Positions 1-9,159 of a stretch of 64,000 nt of DNA are shown here, one piece after another (positions within the stretch are counted from its first letter, which is position 1; every line of letters starts with the position of its first letter). The position numbers were made by a program, and so were the translations under genes. The DNA is from Lacimicrobium sp. SS2-24 (GTDB lineage: Bacteria > Pseudomonadota > Gammaproteobacteria > Enterobacterales > Alteromonadaceae). Below the pieces are notes generated by a model. The model saw nothing but the letters and a program-made list of their open reading frames with translations. It did not search any database and was not told the DNA's origin. The stretch spans positions 62,001 to 126,000 of the forward strand of contig NZ_NIWW01000007.1 in assembly GCF_002201535.1 (NCBI RefSeq). Reading direction: 5' to 3'.

Positions 1-140
1 TTCATGGACTCACCTAAGTCCGTAAAGACAAGGCCAGCTTAGTCTTCAGGAGACTGCCGGTTTTCAGCCGCTGGGCTTGTGATCTGTGTCCGAGTGTAGT
101 CAAATCTGTGCTACCAACGGAACACACAGCGAGTAATACC

Positions 141-1139
141 GTGAGCAAGGCCGGCTTTGGCCAGGTTGTCGAAAGTGATTTCTCACCGCCCTGGTGGGCA
201 TTGAACCGACATGTGCAAACATTATGGCCGAGGTTTGTGCAGCGCAGAGCGCCCGTAACGCTGCGCTGGGAACAGTTTGATTTGCCTGATGGTGATTTTA
301 TCGAACTGGCCTGGACACCGACGCTGCCGGCCCCCAAAGGGCTGGTGGTTTGTTTCCATGGTCTGGAAGGATCGGTACGTTCTCACTATGCCAATGATCT
401 GGCGGCGTTCCTGCACAGGATGGGCTGGCAGACCGTGGTGATGCATTTCAGAGGGTGTGGCACCCGCCCTAACCTGACACCCCGAGCCTACCACTCCGGT
501 GACACCGAGGACGCCATTTATCTGTTACAAGAGTTACAGAATCGCTATCCGCATGTGCGTCGCTATGCGGTGGGCTTTTCGCTGGGTGCGAACATGTTGC
601 TGAAGTTGCTCGGAGAGAATATCCGTCAGCGTTGGGTAAAGGGCGCCGTCGCCATTTCTCCGCCACTCAAGCTATCGGAATGTGCCGCCAGCATAGGGCG
701 CGGCTTTTCGCGGGTCTATCAACGTTATTTACTCAACAGTATGCGTAACAGACTGCTGGTAAAAATGCAGCAGCTGGATTACAGCGAGTTATTGCAGGTG
801 GATGCACGTAAAGTCAGTGAGTTCAGCTGTTTCAGAGACTTTGATCAGTATGTCACTGCGCCTTTGCATGGTTTTGATGACGTTGATGACTATTATACGA
901 AGTGCAGTGCCATTCATTATCTTCGTCATATCGCCACTCCCACTCTGGTGCTGCATGCGGCGGATGACCCGTTTATGAATCACAGTGTCATACCCAAAAA
1001 TGAGGAGCTTTCCACCCAGGTGAGAGTTGAACTGAGCCGCAAGGGCGGACATGTGGGGTTTTTACAGGGGACACCCTGGAAGCCAATCATCTGGACTCAT
1101 CAGCGCGTACTGTCTTTTCTGAGCGGGGATAGGCCATGA
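141..1139 (+). CDS. yheT: YheT-type alpha/beta hydrolase
   Basis: Predicted cytoplasmic serine hydrolase of the YheT/COG0429 family; the physiological substrate is not established. The early motif HGLEGS (about residues 73-78) supplies the oxyanion region. GFSLG carries the nucleophile Ser about 147, the acid lies in the ADDPF segment near 275, and the catalytic His is in GGHVGF near 304. A family-typical RHVQT segment lies near the N terminus. Two GTG starts are possible, at 108 and 141. I chose 141 because a GAG lies 7 bases upstream, whereas 108 has no visible ribosome site; choosing 108 adds 11 residues. The stop overlaps the yheU start by 4 bases (ATGA), so the pair is translationally coupled, as in enterobacteria. 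Confidence 0.88.
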   Translation: MSKAGFGQVVESDFSPPWWALNRHVQTLWPRFVQRRAPVTLRWEQFDLPDGDFIELAWTPTLPAPKGLVVCFHGLEGSVRSHYANDLAAFLHRMGWQTVVMHFRGCGTRPNLTPRAYHSGDTEDAIYLLQELQNRYPHVRRYAVGFSLGANMLLKLLGENIRQRWVKGAVAISPPLKLSECAASIGRGFSRVYQRYLLNSMRNRLLVKMQQLDYSELLQVDARKVSEFSCFRDFDQYVTAPLHGFDDVDDYYTKCSAIHYLRHIATPTLVLHAADDPFMNHSVIPKNEELSTQVRVELSRKGGHVGFLQGTPWKPIIWTHQRVLSFLSGDRP

Positions 1140-1357
1140 TCATTCCCATCGATGAGCTGAGTCAGGACACCCTGGAGCAAATTATCCAGTCTTTTGTACT
1201 CAGAGAAGGCACTGACTACGGTGAGCAGGAAAAAAGTCTGGAAGAAAAAGTGCACCAGGTACACCGGCAGCTAAAACAGGGGGAAGCGCTACTGGTGTAC
1301 TCTGAGCTTTATGAAACCGTTAATATTGTGCCCAAACAGCACTATCAGCCGGATTAA
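1136..1357 (+). CDS. yheU: YheU family small protein (UPF0270)
   Basis: 73-residue acidic protein matching the conserved YheU family in length and in its PIDEL..DTL opening and EALLVYSE segment. Function is unknown. It starts inside the end of yheT (ATGA overlap), so the two are co-translated. Its TAA stop interlocks with the stop of the convergent yceI-like gene on the other strand, where the two coding regions share four bases. No terminator fits between them, so transcripts from the two strands must overlap at their 3' ends. Confidence 0.9.
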   Translation: MIIPIDELSQDTLEQIIQSFVLREGTDYGEQEKSLEEKVHQVHRQLKQGEALLVYSELYETVNIVPKQHYQPD

Positions 1358-1914
1358 GCGCTGAACACGGCGTTAAAGGTGACCGGAATAATCAGGTCGA
1401 TGCTGCTCAGTCCGGCAATTTCCCGTAGTTTCTTAATACCATCGGTCAATCCAAACTCGATGGCGCTGACTAAAACCGGCTCGACGGTGGTGGCCACAAA
1501 ATCGCCGTTAGTCAAACGGGTTATCTGAACCTGCATCGGCAATGATTTGGTTTTTGTATTCAGTTCGAGGCTGGCCTCAAGCTGCAAGGTTTGCGTACTG
1601 CCCGGTGCCATCGTCAGAGCAGATTGCGGTACCTGCGCGCGCAGATGGGCTTTAGGAAAAAGCTTGAACAGATGCTCCTGCATCCGCGTGTCACGGATTT
1701 CTATCTTAGTATCCACGGACATCAGGTCGATGGTGACCTTCAGTTCACCGCTGTCACTGAGACTGCCGGAAAAACGGCGGAAGTGGCTGATTTCTGTTAT
1801 TTGATCATTCTTGGTGGATAAAAAGCTTAGGCTGGATTGCGCCTCACTCAGTTGCCAGTTGGCCAGGGCCGACGTCGATATGAACAAAAAACCGAATAAG
1901 CTAATGATTTTCAT
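1354..1914 (-). CDS. YceI-like periplasmic protein
   Basis: 186-residue exported protein. Residues 1-18 form a Sec signal peptide with a likely cut after ALA. The rest fits the YceI family, a lipocalin-like beta barrel that binds isoprenoid-type lipids: W-x-L near the mature start, an FxxFSGSL-like strand, and the D-x-RDxRMxEH-L segment. Its ligand and role are unknown. A good site (GAGGAC) precedes the ATG. The start overlaps the end of cysQ by 14 bases, so it is the last gene of a nudE-cysQ-yceI string. Its stop interlocks with that of yheU. Confidence 0.85.
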   Translation of the reverse strand: MKIISLFGFLFISTSALANWQLSEAQSSLSFLSTKNDQITEISHFRRFSGSLSDSGELKVTIDLMSVDTKIEIRDTRMQEHLFKLFPKAHLRAQVPQSALTMAPGSTQTLQLEASLELNTKTKSLPMQVQITRLTNGDFVATTVEPVLVSAIEFGLTDGIKKLREIAGLSSIDLIIPVTFNAVFSA

Positions 1915-2752
1915 TGTTGTCCTCTAATTGTTGATGTTGTACGACTTCCCGCCAATCAACGTCGGGATCGCCCAGTACAACAAAGTCCGGATTGACCAGA
2001 GTGTTACGCTGGTTGTAGGTCAGGGGTTCAAAATTGGCCGCGAGGATTTTCCCGCCCGCCTCAGTGACTATACACTGCGAGGCACCGGTGTCCCATTCTC
2101 CTGTTGTACCGATGCGCAGAAACACATCGGCCTTGCCCTCGGCAATAAAGCACGCTTTCAGTGAGCAGCTCCCCAACGGCAGTGTCTGGTAGATGCGCTT
2201 ATCACTCATTTTGGACATCACTTTGTCGCGGGCCTGGCGACGACTGATGGCGATGACCACCACGCCGTCTTTGGGATCATCCAGGCGTCTGACGCTGATG
2301 GCTTTGTCTTCTTTGGGGGTTTCTTTGAAGGCGCCCTGGCCTTTACTGGCATAATACATGGAGTCGCCCGCGGGCCAGTATATGACGCCAATCACCGGCT
2401 GATTATCTTCAATTAGCGCAATGTTAATGGCAAAGTCGCCACTACGGGCAACAAATTCCTGGGTGCCATCAATAGGATCGATTAACCAATAGCGTTTCCA
2501 GTGCTCGCGATCTTTGAGCAGACCATTGTTTTGCTCTTCAGAAATAATCGGAATATCCGGTGTTTCCTCAGCCAGCAGGGTGGTAATGATTTCATTGGCA
2601 CGATAATCCGCAGTGGTAACCGGTGACTCATCGGCCTTCTCAAAGTGCTCATAGTCTTCAGTATCATACAGGCGCAAAGCTACCCGCCCAGCTTCTCTGG
2701 CGGCACGTTTGGCCAGCTCCAGTAATGTGCGGATATCTGCTTCTGTGCTCAT
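1901..2752 (-). CDS. cysQ: 3'(2'),5'-bisphosphate nucleotidase CysQ
   Basis: Hydrolyses 3'-phosphoadenosine 5'-phosphate (PAP), a by-product of sulfate assimilation, to AMP. Member of the Mg-dependent, Li-sensitive inositol monophosphatase fold. Visible motifs: DESPVTTAD (41-49), SEE (71-73), the metal-binding DPIDGT (92-97) and WDTGA (220-224). At 283 residues it is longer than the roughly 246-residue E. coli protein, with the extra length at the C terminus. The start directly abuts the TAG of nudE (TAGATG), and the end overlaps the yceI-like gene, so it lies mid-operon. Confidence 0.95.
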   Translation of the reverse strand: MSTEADIRTLLELAKRAAREAGRVALRLYDTEDYEHFEKADESPVTTADYRANEIITTLLAEETPDIPIISEEQNNGLLKDREHWKRYWLIDPIDGTQEFVARSGDFAINIALIEDNQPVIGVIYWPAGDSMYYASKGQGAFKETPKEDKAISVRRLDDPKDGVVVIAISRRQARDKVMSKMSDKRIYQTLPLGSCSLKACFIAEGKADVFLRIGTTGEWDTGASQCIVTEAGGKILAANFEPLTYNQRNTLVNPDFVVLGDPDVDWREVVQHQQLEDNNENH

Positions 2753-3319
2753 CTATCGGTTCTTCCTCAGCCAGCGTTCAACCAGTAACAGCGCGGAAAT
2801 GCTGCGTGCTTCGGTAAAGTCGGGGCGTTGCAGCAGGCTGTCCAGCGCCTGAATCCGCCATGGTACTACTTCCAGTGGTTCAGGCTCATCCCCTGGTAGC
2901 CGTTTTGGGTATAAATCTTCGGCGATCAGTATATCCATGCTGGCGTTAAAAAACGCCGGGGCCATGCTGACTTTATGCAACGGATGAAGGGTTCTGGCGC
3001 CATACCCCACTTCTTCCATTAACTCTCTGTTGCCCGCTTGCAGGGCGTCTTCTCCGGGGTCAATCAGGCCCTTGGGAAAGCCTAACTGGTATGAGTGACT
3101 GCCGGCGGCATATTCTCTGACTAACAACAGTGTGTCCGCATCTAAAAAGGGGACCAGCATCACGGCGCCGCGCCCCGCGCCGCGCATTCTCTCAAATTCC
3201 CGCCGGGCACCGTTGGAAAACTCTAAATCCAGTTTCTCTATCTGAAACAGCCGACTTTTTGCTACCAGAGTTGCAGCATGGATCTGCGGCAGAACTTTAT
3301 CGGAGTCCACTTTACTCAT
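2753..3319 (-). CDS. nudE: ADP-sugar/NADH Nudix hydrolase NudE
   Basis: Nudix pyrophosphatase acting on ADP-ribose, NADH, Ap3A and related ADP compounds, by family knowledge. The full Nudix box lies at residues 84-107, with G at its start, the central REL-EE and a following VGYG. The upstream FPKGLIDPGE matches NudE rather than NudF or MutT proteins. It is the first gene of the minus-strand string nudE-cysQ-yceI. It is divergent from yrfG, with about 55 bases between starts that must hold both promoters. The nudE-yrfG neighbourhood is conserved in enterobacteria and Alteromonadales. Confidence 0.93.
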   Translation of the reverse strand: MSKVDSDKVLPQIHAATLVAKSRLFQIEKLDLEFSNGARREFERMRGAGRGAVMLVPFLDADTLLLVREYAAGSHSYQLGFPKGLIDPGEDALQAGNRELMEEVGYGARTLHPLHKVSMAPAFFNASMDILIAEDLYPKRLPGDEPEPLEVVPWRIQALDSLLQRPDFTEARSISALLLVERWLRKNR

Positions 3320-3378
3320 ACATCCGGAACGTTATGGTAACCTACCATTTACTATAACGTTTATGAGAGTCATTGCCT

Positions 3379-4068
3379 ATGTTGGCCTGGAAGGAAATCG
3401 ATACTGTGCTGCTGGATATGGATGGCACCCTGCTGGATCTGCACTTTGATAATCATTTCTGGTTAGAGTTTTTGCCGGCAAAACTGGCCGAGCGTGACGG
3501 TATTGCGCCAGAGCAGGCCAGGGAGTTTATGCAAGGTGAATATGCCAAGGTCACGGGCACCATAGACTGGTATTGTCTGGATTATTGGACCGATAAACTG
3601 CAACTCGACATTGTGGCTGCCAAGCGTGAGATTCAGCATCTTATCAGCATGCGCGAGGACACCTTGCCGTTTCTTGATGCGCTAAAAGAAAGTGGCAGAG
3701 AGGTCGTGCTGGTCACCAATGCCCACCCTCAGAGCCTGTCGCTGAAAGTAGAACGCACTCAGTTAGACAGTCATATTGATACCCTGATCTCCACCCATGA
3801 GTTCGGGGTGACCAAAGAGTCTCAGTTGCTGTGGCAACAATTGCAGCAGCGGCTGGGTTTTGATTGTGCCCGTACTTTGTTTGTAGACGACAGTCTGGGC
3901 ATTTTGCATGCCGCACAACAGTATGGCATAGCCCACTTATTAGCGGTGCAGAACCCGGACTCAAAACAGCCAGTCAGAGAAATTGATGACTTCCCCGCCA
4001 TCCAGGATTATCGCTATCTGCTGGACGATATTCGTGACAACCCGTCAGGCAAAGCGCTAAGCCGATAA
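3379..4068 (+). CDS. yrfG: HAD-family GMP/IMP nucleotidase YrfG
   Basis: 5'-nucleotidase of the haloacid dehalogenase superfamily, expected to dephosphorylate purine mononucleotides. HAD motif I is DMDGT at residues 13-17. Motif II is the VTNAHP stretch, Lys of motif III follows the STHEFG segment, and motif IV is the FVDDSLGIL stretch. I place the start at the ATG at 3379, with GAGAG upstream; an in-frame TTG two codons earlier is the alternative. The 3' end is 20 bases from the end of gspN on the other strand. A small inverted repeat (ATTACA/TGTAAT, 4068-4083) lies at that junction. Confidence 0.92.
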   Translation: MLAWKEIDTVLLDMDGTLLDLHFDNHFWLEFLPAKLAERDGIAPEQAREFMQGEYAKVTGTIDWYCLDYWTDKLQLDIVAAKREIQHLISMREDTLPFLDALKESGREVVLVTNAHPQSLSLKVERTQLDSHIDTLISTHEFGVTKESQLLWQQLQQRLGFDCARTLFVDDSLGILHAAQQYGIAHLLAVQNPDSKQPVREIDDFPAIQDYRYLLDDIRDNPSGKALSR

Positions 4069-4088
4069 TTACAACACTGTAATCTTAG

Positions 4089-4835
4089 TCAGAGCCGAAT
4101 CTGGTAGTAGCCCTGGTTGTCGGGTTGTCCGAACAGGCGGGCGGCATCATGAACTTCCTGAGGCAGATCCTGGTCAGGTTTAAAGCGGCCATTGACACGA
4201 ATCTTCAGGGTTGGCGATATGGTGGCCCTGGCCGTCAGTCCAAATTGGTTGGGCTCGTTGATGCTCACCAGTACAGACTCATTTTCACAAGCCAGGTCCG
4301 CATTGAAGTTACCCAGTGAGATATAGCCCTGGGTACCTGCCACGGCGGCATTCAGCCACTGTCCTTTGCCACTCAGAGAATGGCACTGCTGAGCATAATC
4401 CAGCTCTTGTAAATCCACTTTGAAACGACCGCGGGCATTGACCGGAAGCGGCAATGGCAGTTTGGCGATGAGTAAGTCTGCGGGAAGATACAACTGTAAA
4501 TCCGTGGCGCCGACGGCGCCGGGCGTGAGGCTTAACTGCCCCTGCAATGACAGGGCGTCCACATCGCGACTATTGCCAGCCTGGATATCCATTGCCAGCT
4601 TGCCGGTAAGCAGTCGCCAGGGACTGATTTGCCAGCGCACGTTGCTCAGCGGGATACCCTGCAGACTCATCTGTGCGATGTGTCCCTGCCAGATTGTCCC
4701 GCTGATGCCCTGTACACCGATGTTGTCGGGTAAATCCACACGACTGATCACCTGCGCAGCAGGCAATTTGACCAGCAGAAAAAACACATAGGCCAACAGG
4801 CCCAGCAGCAGGGCAAAGAGTGAACGACGGGTCAT
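4089..4835 (-). CDS. gspN: Type II secretion system protein N
   Basis: Last gene of the gsp operon. GspN is a bitopic inner-membrane component found in some type II secretion systems and often dispensable. One N-terminal membrane segment (about 6-24) is followed by a periplasmic region rich in beta strands, which shares a fold with GspC-type HR domains. Length (248) is normal. The start overlaps the gspM stop by 4 bases (ATGA). No strong terminator is visible between it and convergent yrfG. Confidence 0.9.
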   Translation of the reverse strand: MTRRSLFALLLGLLAYVFFLLVKLPAAQVISRVDLPDNIGVQGISGTIWQGHIAQMSLQGIPLSNVRWQISPWRLLTGKLAMDIQAGNSRDVDALSLQGQLSLTPGAVGATDLQLYLPADLLIAKLPLPLPVNARGRFKVDLQELDYAQQCHSLSGKGQWLNAAVAGTQGYISLGNFNADLACENESVLVSINEPNQFGLTARATISPTLKIRVNGRFKPDQDLPQEVHDAARLFGQPDNQGYYQIRL

Positions 4836-5311
4836 GATGCGCTGAGCTGCAGACGACGTACGCGAATGTGACCAGGGGTGCTCAGTTCGCTGAAGTCGGC
4901 ATCATCAATAACGATGCCCTGTTGCTCCAGGCTTTCCAGCCAGCTTAAAACGGCATTAAACTCAGCAGCATCCACCCACACCTGCAGTTGTTCGCCCTGA
5001 GGCTGCATGCGACTGATCGCAATACCGTGCTGATTGGCACTCTGGTTAACCGCCTGTGTCAGTGAACCACTGAAACGGCTGGTGGCAGAGCCGGACTGTT
5101 TGAGCTGAATAATGCGGTTGGCATGCTGCTGAACCCAGCTTAACAGCGTTCGCTGGCTCTCAACGGCGGTCCGGTTACGTTCGATAGACTCATTCAGTGG
5201 TGACCAGATAAGGGCATAAAATGCCAGAACCAGTGTAAAAACCGCCACGATAAGTACCAGGCGCTGTTCCCGCTCTGACAGTTGTCGGTATTTTTGTATG
5301 ATCGGATTCAC
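4832..5311 (-). CDS. gspM: Type II secretion system protein M
   Basis: Inner-membrane platform protein that pairs with GspL and helps recruit the GspE ATPase. It has a short cytoplasmic N terminus with the family-like LSERE segment, one membrane helix (about 19-37), a short coiled-coil-prone stretch, then a ferredoxin-like periplasmic domain. 159 residues is typical. It lies 1 base after gspL and overlaps gspN by 4 bases, so translation is likely coupled. Confidence 0.92.
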   Translation of the reverse strand: MNPIIQKYRQLSEREQRLVLIVAVFTLVLAFYALIWSPLNESIERNRTAVESQRTLLSWVQQHANRIIQLKQSGSATSRFSGSLTQAVNQSANQHGIAISRMQPQGEQLQVWVDAAEFNAVLSWLESLEQQGIVIDDADFSELSTPGHIRVRRLQLSAS

Positions 5312-5312
5312 C

Positions 5313-6509
5313 TTAACTCCTTATGGACAACGAGCTGACGACCTGATTATCGGTGTTGTTGATGGCACCTTGCTGCACACTGAAGCCCTGTGATTCGGCC
5401 AGGCGACGGAATTGTTCCAGCGCTTCAAAGCTATCGGCTTCTGCCTGCATGCGTAGTTCGGCGCGATTGCTGTCAAATCTCAGGGTCTGGGGGCGCAGGC
5501 GGCTCTGTGCAAATGCGTCACTAAGCTGAGATAACATGGCTAACATTGAGGCGCCAGCACCCCCCTGTTGCAGTTCTCTGAGCTTTTGTTGCATCTGGCT
5601 CTTTTCATTCACTACCCGTGTGACGTCAGGCAGCGCACGGTGGAATTCGGCGCGAATCTGTTGTTCAAGCTGCGTCCGTTCGCTGGCCAGCTGCTGTGCC
5701 TGTATACCTCGTTCAATCAGGCTGGTGGCCAGCGCCAGGCCAGCTAAGGTGGCCACCAATCGCCATTTCTGCCACTGACCTTTTTGTTGCTGCTTCGGCC
5801 GAAACTCCCCTTGCAGCAGATTGAACGAACAATCCAGTGCCCCCTGAGCGAGCACTTTCATGGGCATATCCAATGGCTGTTCAGACAGGGTGATATTGGG
5901 CAGCGAGGGCAGTTTCAGGTCAGAGTAATTGGCTACAATAATCCCTTCTGGCTGCTGCTTTGCATAGTGCGAAATGGCTGAAAGTAACCACTCACTCTCA
6001 CCCTGAATGCCTTTCCACTGGTCCTGGCGCAATAACAGGTGTTCACCGATCTGTAGCAGGGGCCAGTGTCCGTCGGCCTCTGGCAGGGCAAGAATATCGG
6101 GGATAATCTTATGACAATACAACCCGGCCTGTTCCAGACTGCTCAGCCAGTCCTGCAATTTTTCTTTTGCCACCACCGCGACGGCCTGCTGATTACCGGA
6201 TTTGGGCCCCACCGCAAACAGCTGCGTGTCGATGTCGGTACTCAGTTCATCTTCGAGCATAAAGGGGATTGCGGCCAGGGCTTTGCGACCGGCACGTGGC
6301 GGCAGGCTCACCCACTTCAGTAAAATGTCACTGGTAGGGGCCAGGGCGGTAACCGGGCGACCCGCGGCTCTTTGCGTCAGTGTCGCCAGGTGGCTGGCAT
6401 CGGCCAGTTCACCAGAGGCAATGATGTCCTCATCCTGGGTGGAATACACCAGCCACTGAATGGGATCGAGACGGGTTGATCCTAACCGGATTATAAGTTG
6501 CTCGCTCAT
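5313..6509 (-). CDS. gspL: Type II secretion system protein L
   Basis: Couples the cytoplasmic GspE ATPase to the inner-membrane platform. The N-terminal 240 residues form the actin-like cytoplasmic domain that binds GspE; the WVSLPPRAGRKA-like segment is typical. A single membrane helix lies around 250-266 and a periplasmic ferredoxin-like domain that pairs with GspM closes the protein. 398 residues is normal. The start shares bases with the gspK stop (TGATG). Confidence 0.94.
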   Translation of the reverse strand: MSEQLIIRLGSTRLDPIQWLVYSTQDEDIIASGELADASHLATLTQRAAGRPVTALAPTSDILLKWVSLPPRAGRKALAAIPFMLEDELSTDIDTQLFAVGPKSGNQQAVAVVAKEKLQDWLSSLEQAGLYCHKIIPDILALPEADGHWPLLQIGEHLLLRQDQWKGIQGESEWLLSAISHYAKQQPEGIIVANYSDLKLPSLPNITLSEQPLDMPMKVLAQGALDCSFNLLQGEFRPKQQQKGQWQKWRLVATLAGLALATSLIERGIQAQQLASERTQLEQQIRAEFHRALPDVTRVVNEKSQMQQKLRELQQGGAGASMLAMLSQLSDAFAQSRLRPQTLRFDSNRAELRMQAEADSFEALEQFRRLAESQGFSVQQGAINNTDNQVVSSLSIRS

Positions 6510-7477
6510 CAGAACCCTCCAAATTCCCGATAAATTACGGTGACACTGTTGTTGTCGTCTACCTTCAGCACTGACTTCATACTGAAACTGGCATCATTGT
6601 AACTGGCTTTGCTGTACAACATAAAATAATCCGTACTGACGTCAAACCAGCCTTGTTGTTCTTCGCTAAGTTGCAGCGCGCTGATCTCGGGCAAATTCAA
6701 AAACGCCTCAACGTCGTCAAAGCCTTCGGGCTTGCGCGATTGCAGAATACCATTGACATCTTGCAGGCTGATGCCGTTGCCCAGCACTGCATGCAGCAGC
6801 GGTGCCTGCTCCGTTGTGAGGGTATTGATGTTCAGAGTGAAACCGGTGTCGTGGGGCAGTACACAGACCCAATCCAGCAGAGTGTTCAGCCATTCAGGGT
6901 TGGCGCCATTGACCAGGCGTAATTCGGTGACATTCACCATCAGATCATTGGCCGGTAAATAGGGCGGCAGTTTCGCTTCATAGTCGCTGTCTTCTGCACC
7001 GAAGCTGCGAATGCGGTCGTCTTTATCCAGCCAGTCTAACAGCGAATCACTGAATACATCCGCTTCGTAAGACGGGATCTCCAGACTCTCTGCCTGCAAC
7101 AGGCGTTTAAAGGCTTCCGCCAACGGGTCAGGATTAGTCTGCTGCTCTGCTTGCAGAGCATTGATATTAAAGCAGCTTTGCAGGTCCACCAGGCGTACTT
7201 GCAGCTCCCCCCCTGGCAACGGAAAGCGGATCTCTTCCTCGGCCCAGGGTTGCTCCAGGTGAATAACGCCATCGGCTTCTTCGAAAAGGGTGGTAATGGC
7301 CTTACGGGCATATTGTTCTGCCCCCATGGCATACCACTGGGCCTGATTATTATCTTTGATATTGATTGCGCGGGAGGCCTGAAGTTGCAATTTGCTGCCC
7401 ATTTGCGTGGCGATAATGCTGACAAACGCCACAATCAGCAACACCAGCAACAAGGCGACACCTTTACTCCGTTGCAT
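6509..7477 (-). CDS. gspK: Type II secretion minor pseudopilin K
   Basis: Minor pseudopilin forming the tip complex with GspI and GspJ. I start it at the ATG at 7477, giving 322 residues; the frame is open further upstream, but only this start yields a proper class III signal (MQRSKG then VALLLVLLIVA). As usual for GspK, the Glu at mature position 5 found in other pseudopilins is absent. The large globular domain contains the SAM-like LLDWLDKDD and the NVNTL-type region. The start overlaps the end of gspJ by 14 bases. Confidence 0.93.
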   Translation of the reverse strand: MQRSKGVALLLVLLIVAFVSIIATQMGSKLQLQASRAINIKDNNQAQWYAMGAEQYARKAITTLFEEADGVIHLEQPWAEEEIRFPLPGGELQVRLVDLQSCFNINALQAEQQTNPDPLAEAFKRLLQAESLEIPSYEADVFSDSLLDWLDKDDRIRSFGAEDSDYEAKLPPYLPANDLMVNVTELRLVNGANPEWLNTLLDWVCVLPHDTGFTLNINTLTTEQAPLLHAVLGNGISLQDVNGILQSRKPEGFDDVEAFLNLPEISALQLSEEQQGWFDVSTDYFMLYSKASYNDASFSMKSVLKVDDNNSVTVIYREFGGF

Positions 7478-8123
7478 CGGCTTTCCCTTCTCCGGTAAGC
7501 AGAAACTCGCGCCGGATGAGCCCGAAATCTTTACTGCGGATAGTGATGGCGATGGCTTGCGGCAATACTGTGCCCTGGTAGCTGTCCTTCCACTCCAGCT
7601 GGCGGGCCTGAGACGCCGGGGCCACCACAAATTGAACCTGAAAGTCTTCTACGTCAGTGAGCAGGGTCTTAATCCTGGGTTCAAAACCAATGATGTTGTC
7701 CGGATAATTGCCGTAAAGACGCTGCAATTCGCCGTCATACAGCCGATAAGCCACCGGTTGCAGCGTACTGCGGGGAAGCATCAACTGAGGGTTGTGCCAG
7801 CCACTTCTAACCAGTATCAGGCCATCGGCCTCACTCTCAAGCAGATTGGCGCCCCCCTGAAGTACCTGTTCACTGGCCTCGCCATTGATTCTCACGGAGC
7901 GGGCTGTGGCCTGCAACAGGTCTCGCTCCATAAACAGCATGGCACGCTGTAATGACTGCAACTTGGCCGTACGAGCCGACGACAGCGCATCACTGTCGAG
8001 CACGGTTGTCAGCACCTGATGGGAGGCCAGCCCAATCATGCTGAATATGGCCATGGCGATCAGCATTTCCAGTAAGGTAAATGCGCGCACCTGAAAGTGA
8101 TTTTGGGTGATCGGCTGATTCAT
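7464..8123 (-). CDS. gspJ: Type II secretion minor pseudopilin J
   Basis: Minor pseudopilin of the GspI-J-K tip complex. The prepilin signal ends at RA followed by FTLLEMLIAMAIF, so cleavage by the prepilin peptidase is expected after Ala, leaving Phe1 and Glu5. The globular domain has the LQRAMLFMERDL segment seen across GspJ proteins. 219 residues is usual. It begins 3 bases after gspI and overlaps gspK by 14 bases. Confidence 0.94.
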   Translation of the reverse strand: MNQPITQNHFQVRAFTLLEMLIAMAIFSMIGLASHQVLTTVLDSDALSSARTAKLQSLQRAMLFMERDLLQATARSVRINGEASEQVLQGGANLLESEADGLILVRSGWHNPQLMLPRSTLQPVAYRLYDGELQRLYGNYPDNIIGFEPRIKTLLTDVEDFQVQFVVAPASQARQLEWKDSYQGTVLPQAIAITIRSKDFGLIRREFLLTGEGKADATE

Positions 8124-8126
8124 GAC

Positions 8127-8525
8127 TTACTCACCCGGTGATCGTGAAAGAGCAGAGGTGTTTGCCCGGCGGGTGACGAAGGTACCGACATTGGTAATGG
8201 CACTGTCAGCGTCAGCTTGTAGCCGTACTTCGATTTCCACCGCGCGCATGTCTTTGTCGGTGGTCTCCTTCACAATCTGGCGCCAGTGCCAGGTGCGATC
8301 GGCCAGTTCCTGTGTGCCCTTTACGTTGTTTTGAGGTGGCCAGCGGCTTTCCAGCTGCAGTTGCGTTAACCGGTTATTGGCAACCCAGGTGGCAAAGGTG
8401 ACCTCTTCGATAACGGAGATACTGTTGAGGTGCTCACTGGCGGCTTTCATCACGGCTGTACCGGTAATGGCAAAAATCAGCAGTGCCACCATTACCTCCA
8501 GCAATGTCATCCCGGTATGTTTCAT
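8127..8525 (-). CDS. gspI: Type II secretion minor pseudopilin I
   Basis: Smallest minor pseudopilin and nucleator of the tip complex. The very short leader MKHTG is followed by MTLLEVMVALLIFA with Glu5. The conserved WVANN-LTQL segment follows the helix (residues about 45-58) and is diagnostic of GspI. 132 residues is typical. It overlaps the end of gspH by 4 bases (ATGA). Confidence 0.94.
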   Translation of the reverse strand: MKHTGMTLLEVMVALLIFAITGTAVMKAASEHLNSISVIEEVTFATWVANNRLTQLQLESRWPPQNNVKGTQELADRTWHWRQIVKETTDKDMRAVEIEVRLQADADSAITNVGTFVTRRANTSALSRSPGE

Positions 8526-9148
8526 AGGCTGTTCAGCGGCTCACTCAGCGTCAGCGGTGGCATGTCCTCGGCGTTGACCTGAAAGTACACCGGGGCGTCA
8601 TCGGAAAAGCCAGGCTCAAAGCCAAACGTGAGGCTAAAGGGGGTGATTTCACCACTTGATAAGATCAGAACTTGCGGGGGCGGCAGGGCCTCCTCCTCTT
8701 CACCGATGTCGACATTCTCTTCACTGACTGACAGGCTCTCGTCAAACAGGCGATTGTCGAAAAGGCTATCCTCCTGCTGCCAGGGCAGGTTTTCAAGTTG
8801 TAACTGCAGGAAAAATGTTTCCTGCAATTCCACCGGCCGAAAAAGCTTTTCTGGCTCAAAGCGCTGCCACTGTTGTTCATCGTCCAGGGTCACAAAGTAG
8901 TAACCGTTTGCCTGTGTCTCTTCGGTGTCGATCCGCAGACCAATTTCCTGCTGATTGAGCACGGCATAATCAGACACCATGCCCACCACAACCTGAAAGC
9001 GTTGCGCCTGTTCTTTGAGCTCTGTTTCTTTACTGGTGCTGAGGCTGGTAAAGCTGATGGTACCCGCTATCAGCCCCATCAGCAGTAACACCAGCATCAC
9101 CTCGAGCAGCGTGAAGCCACCGGGTTGTCTGGTTGCAATGGGGCGCAT
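8522..9148 (-). CDS. gspH: Type II secretion minor pseudopilin H
   Basis: Minor pseudopilin linking the GspG shaft to the IJK tip. The leader ends in PGG before FTLLEVMLVLLLMGL with Glu5. The globular part keeps the GLRIDTEETQ-NGYYFVTLD core of GspH. An acidic insertion with many Glu and Asp (about residues 110-150, containing the run GEEEEALPPP) makes the protein 208 residues, somewhat longer than many homologues. It lies 11 bases after gspG and overlaps gspI. Confidence 0.92.
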   Translation of the reverse strand: MRPIATRQPGGFTLLEVMLVLLLMGLIAGTISFTSLSTSKETELKEQAQRFQVVVGMVSDYAVLNQQEIGLRIDTEETQANGYYFVTLDDEQQWQRFEPEKLFRPVELQETFFLQLQLENLPWQQEDSLFDNRLFDESLSVSEENVDIGEEEEALPPPQVLILSSGEITPFSLTFGFEPGFSDDAPVYFQVNAEDMPPLTLSEPLNSL

Positions 9149-9159
9149 CGACGGGTGTC

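Noticed and set aside
7392-7952. 186-codon plus-strand frame opposite gspJ/gspK, and a similar 171-codon frame opposite gspF (10413-10928)
   Set aside because: Antisense shadows of intact pseudopilin and platform genes, with no domains.
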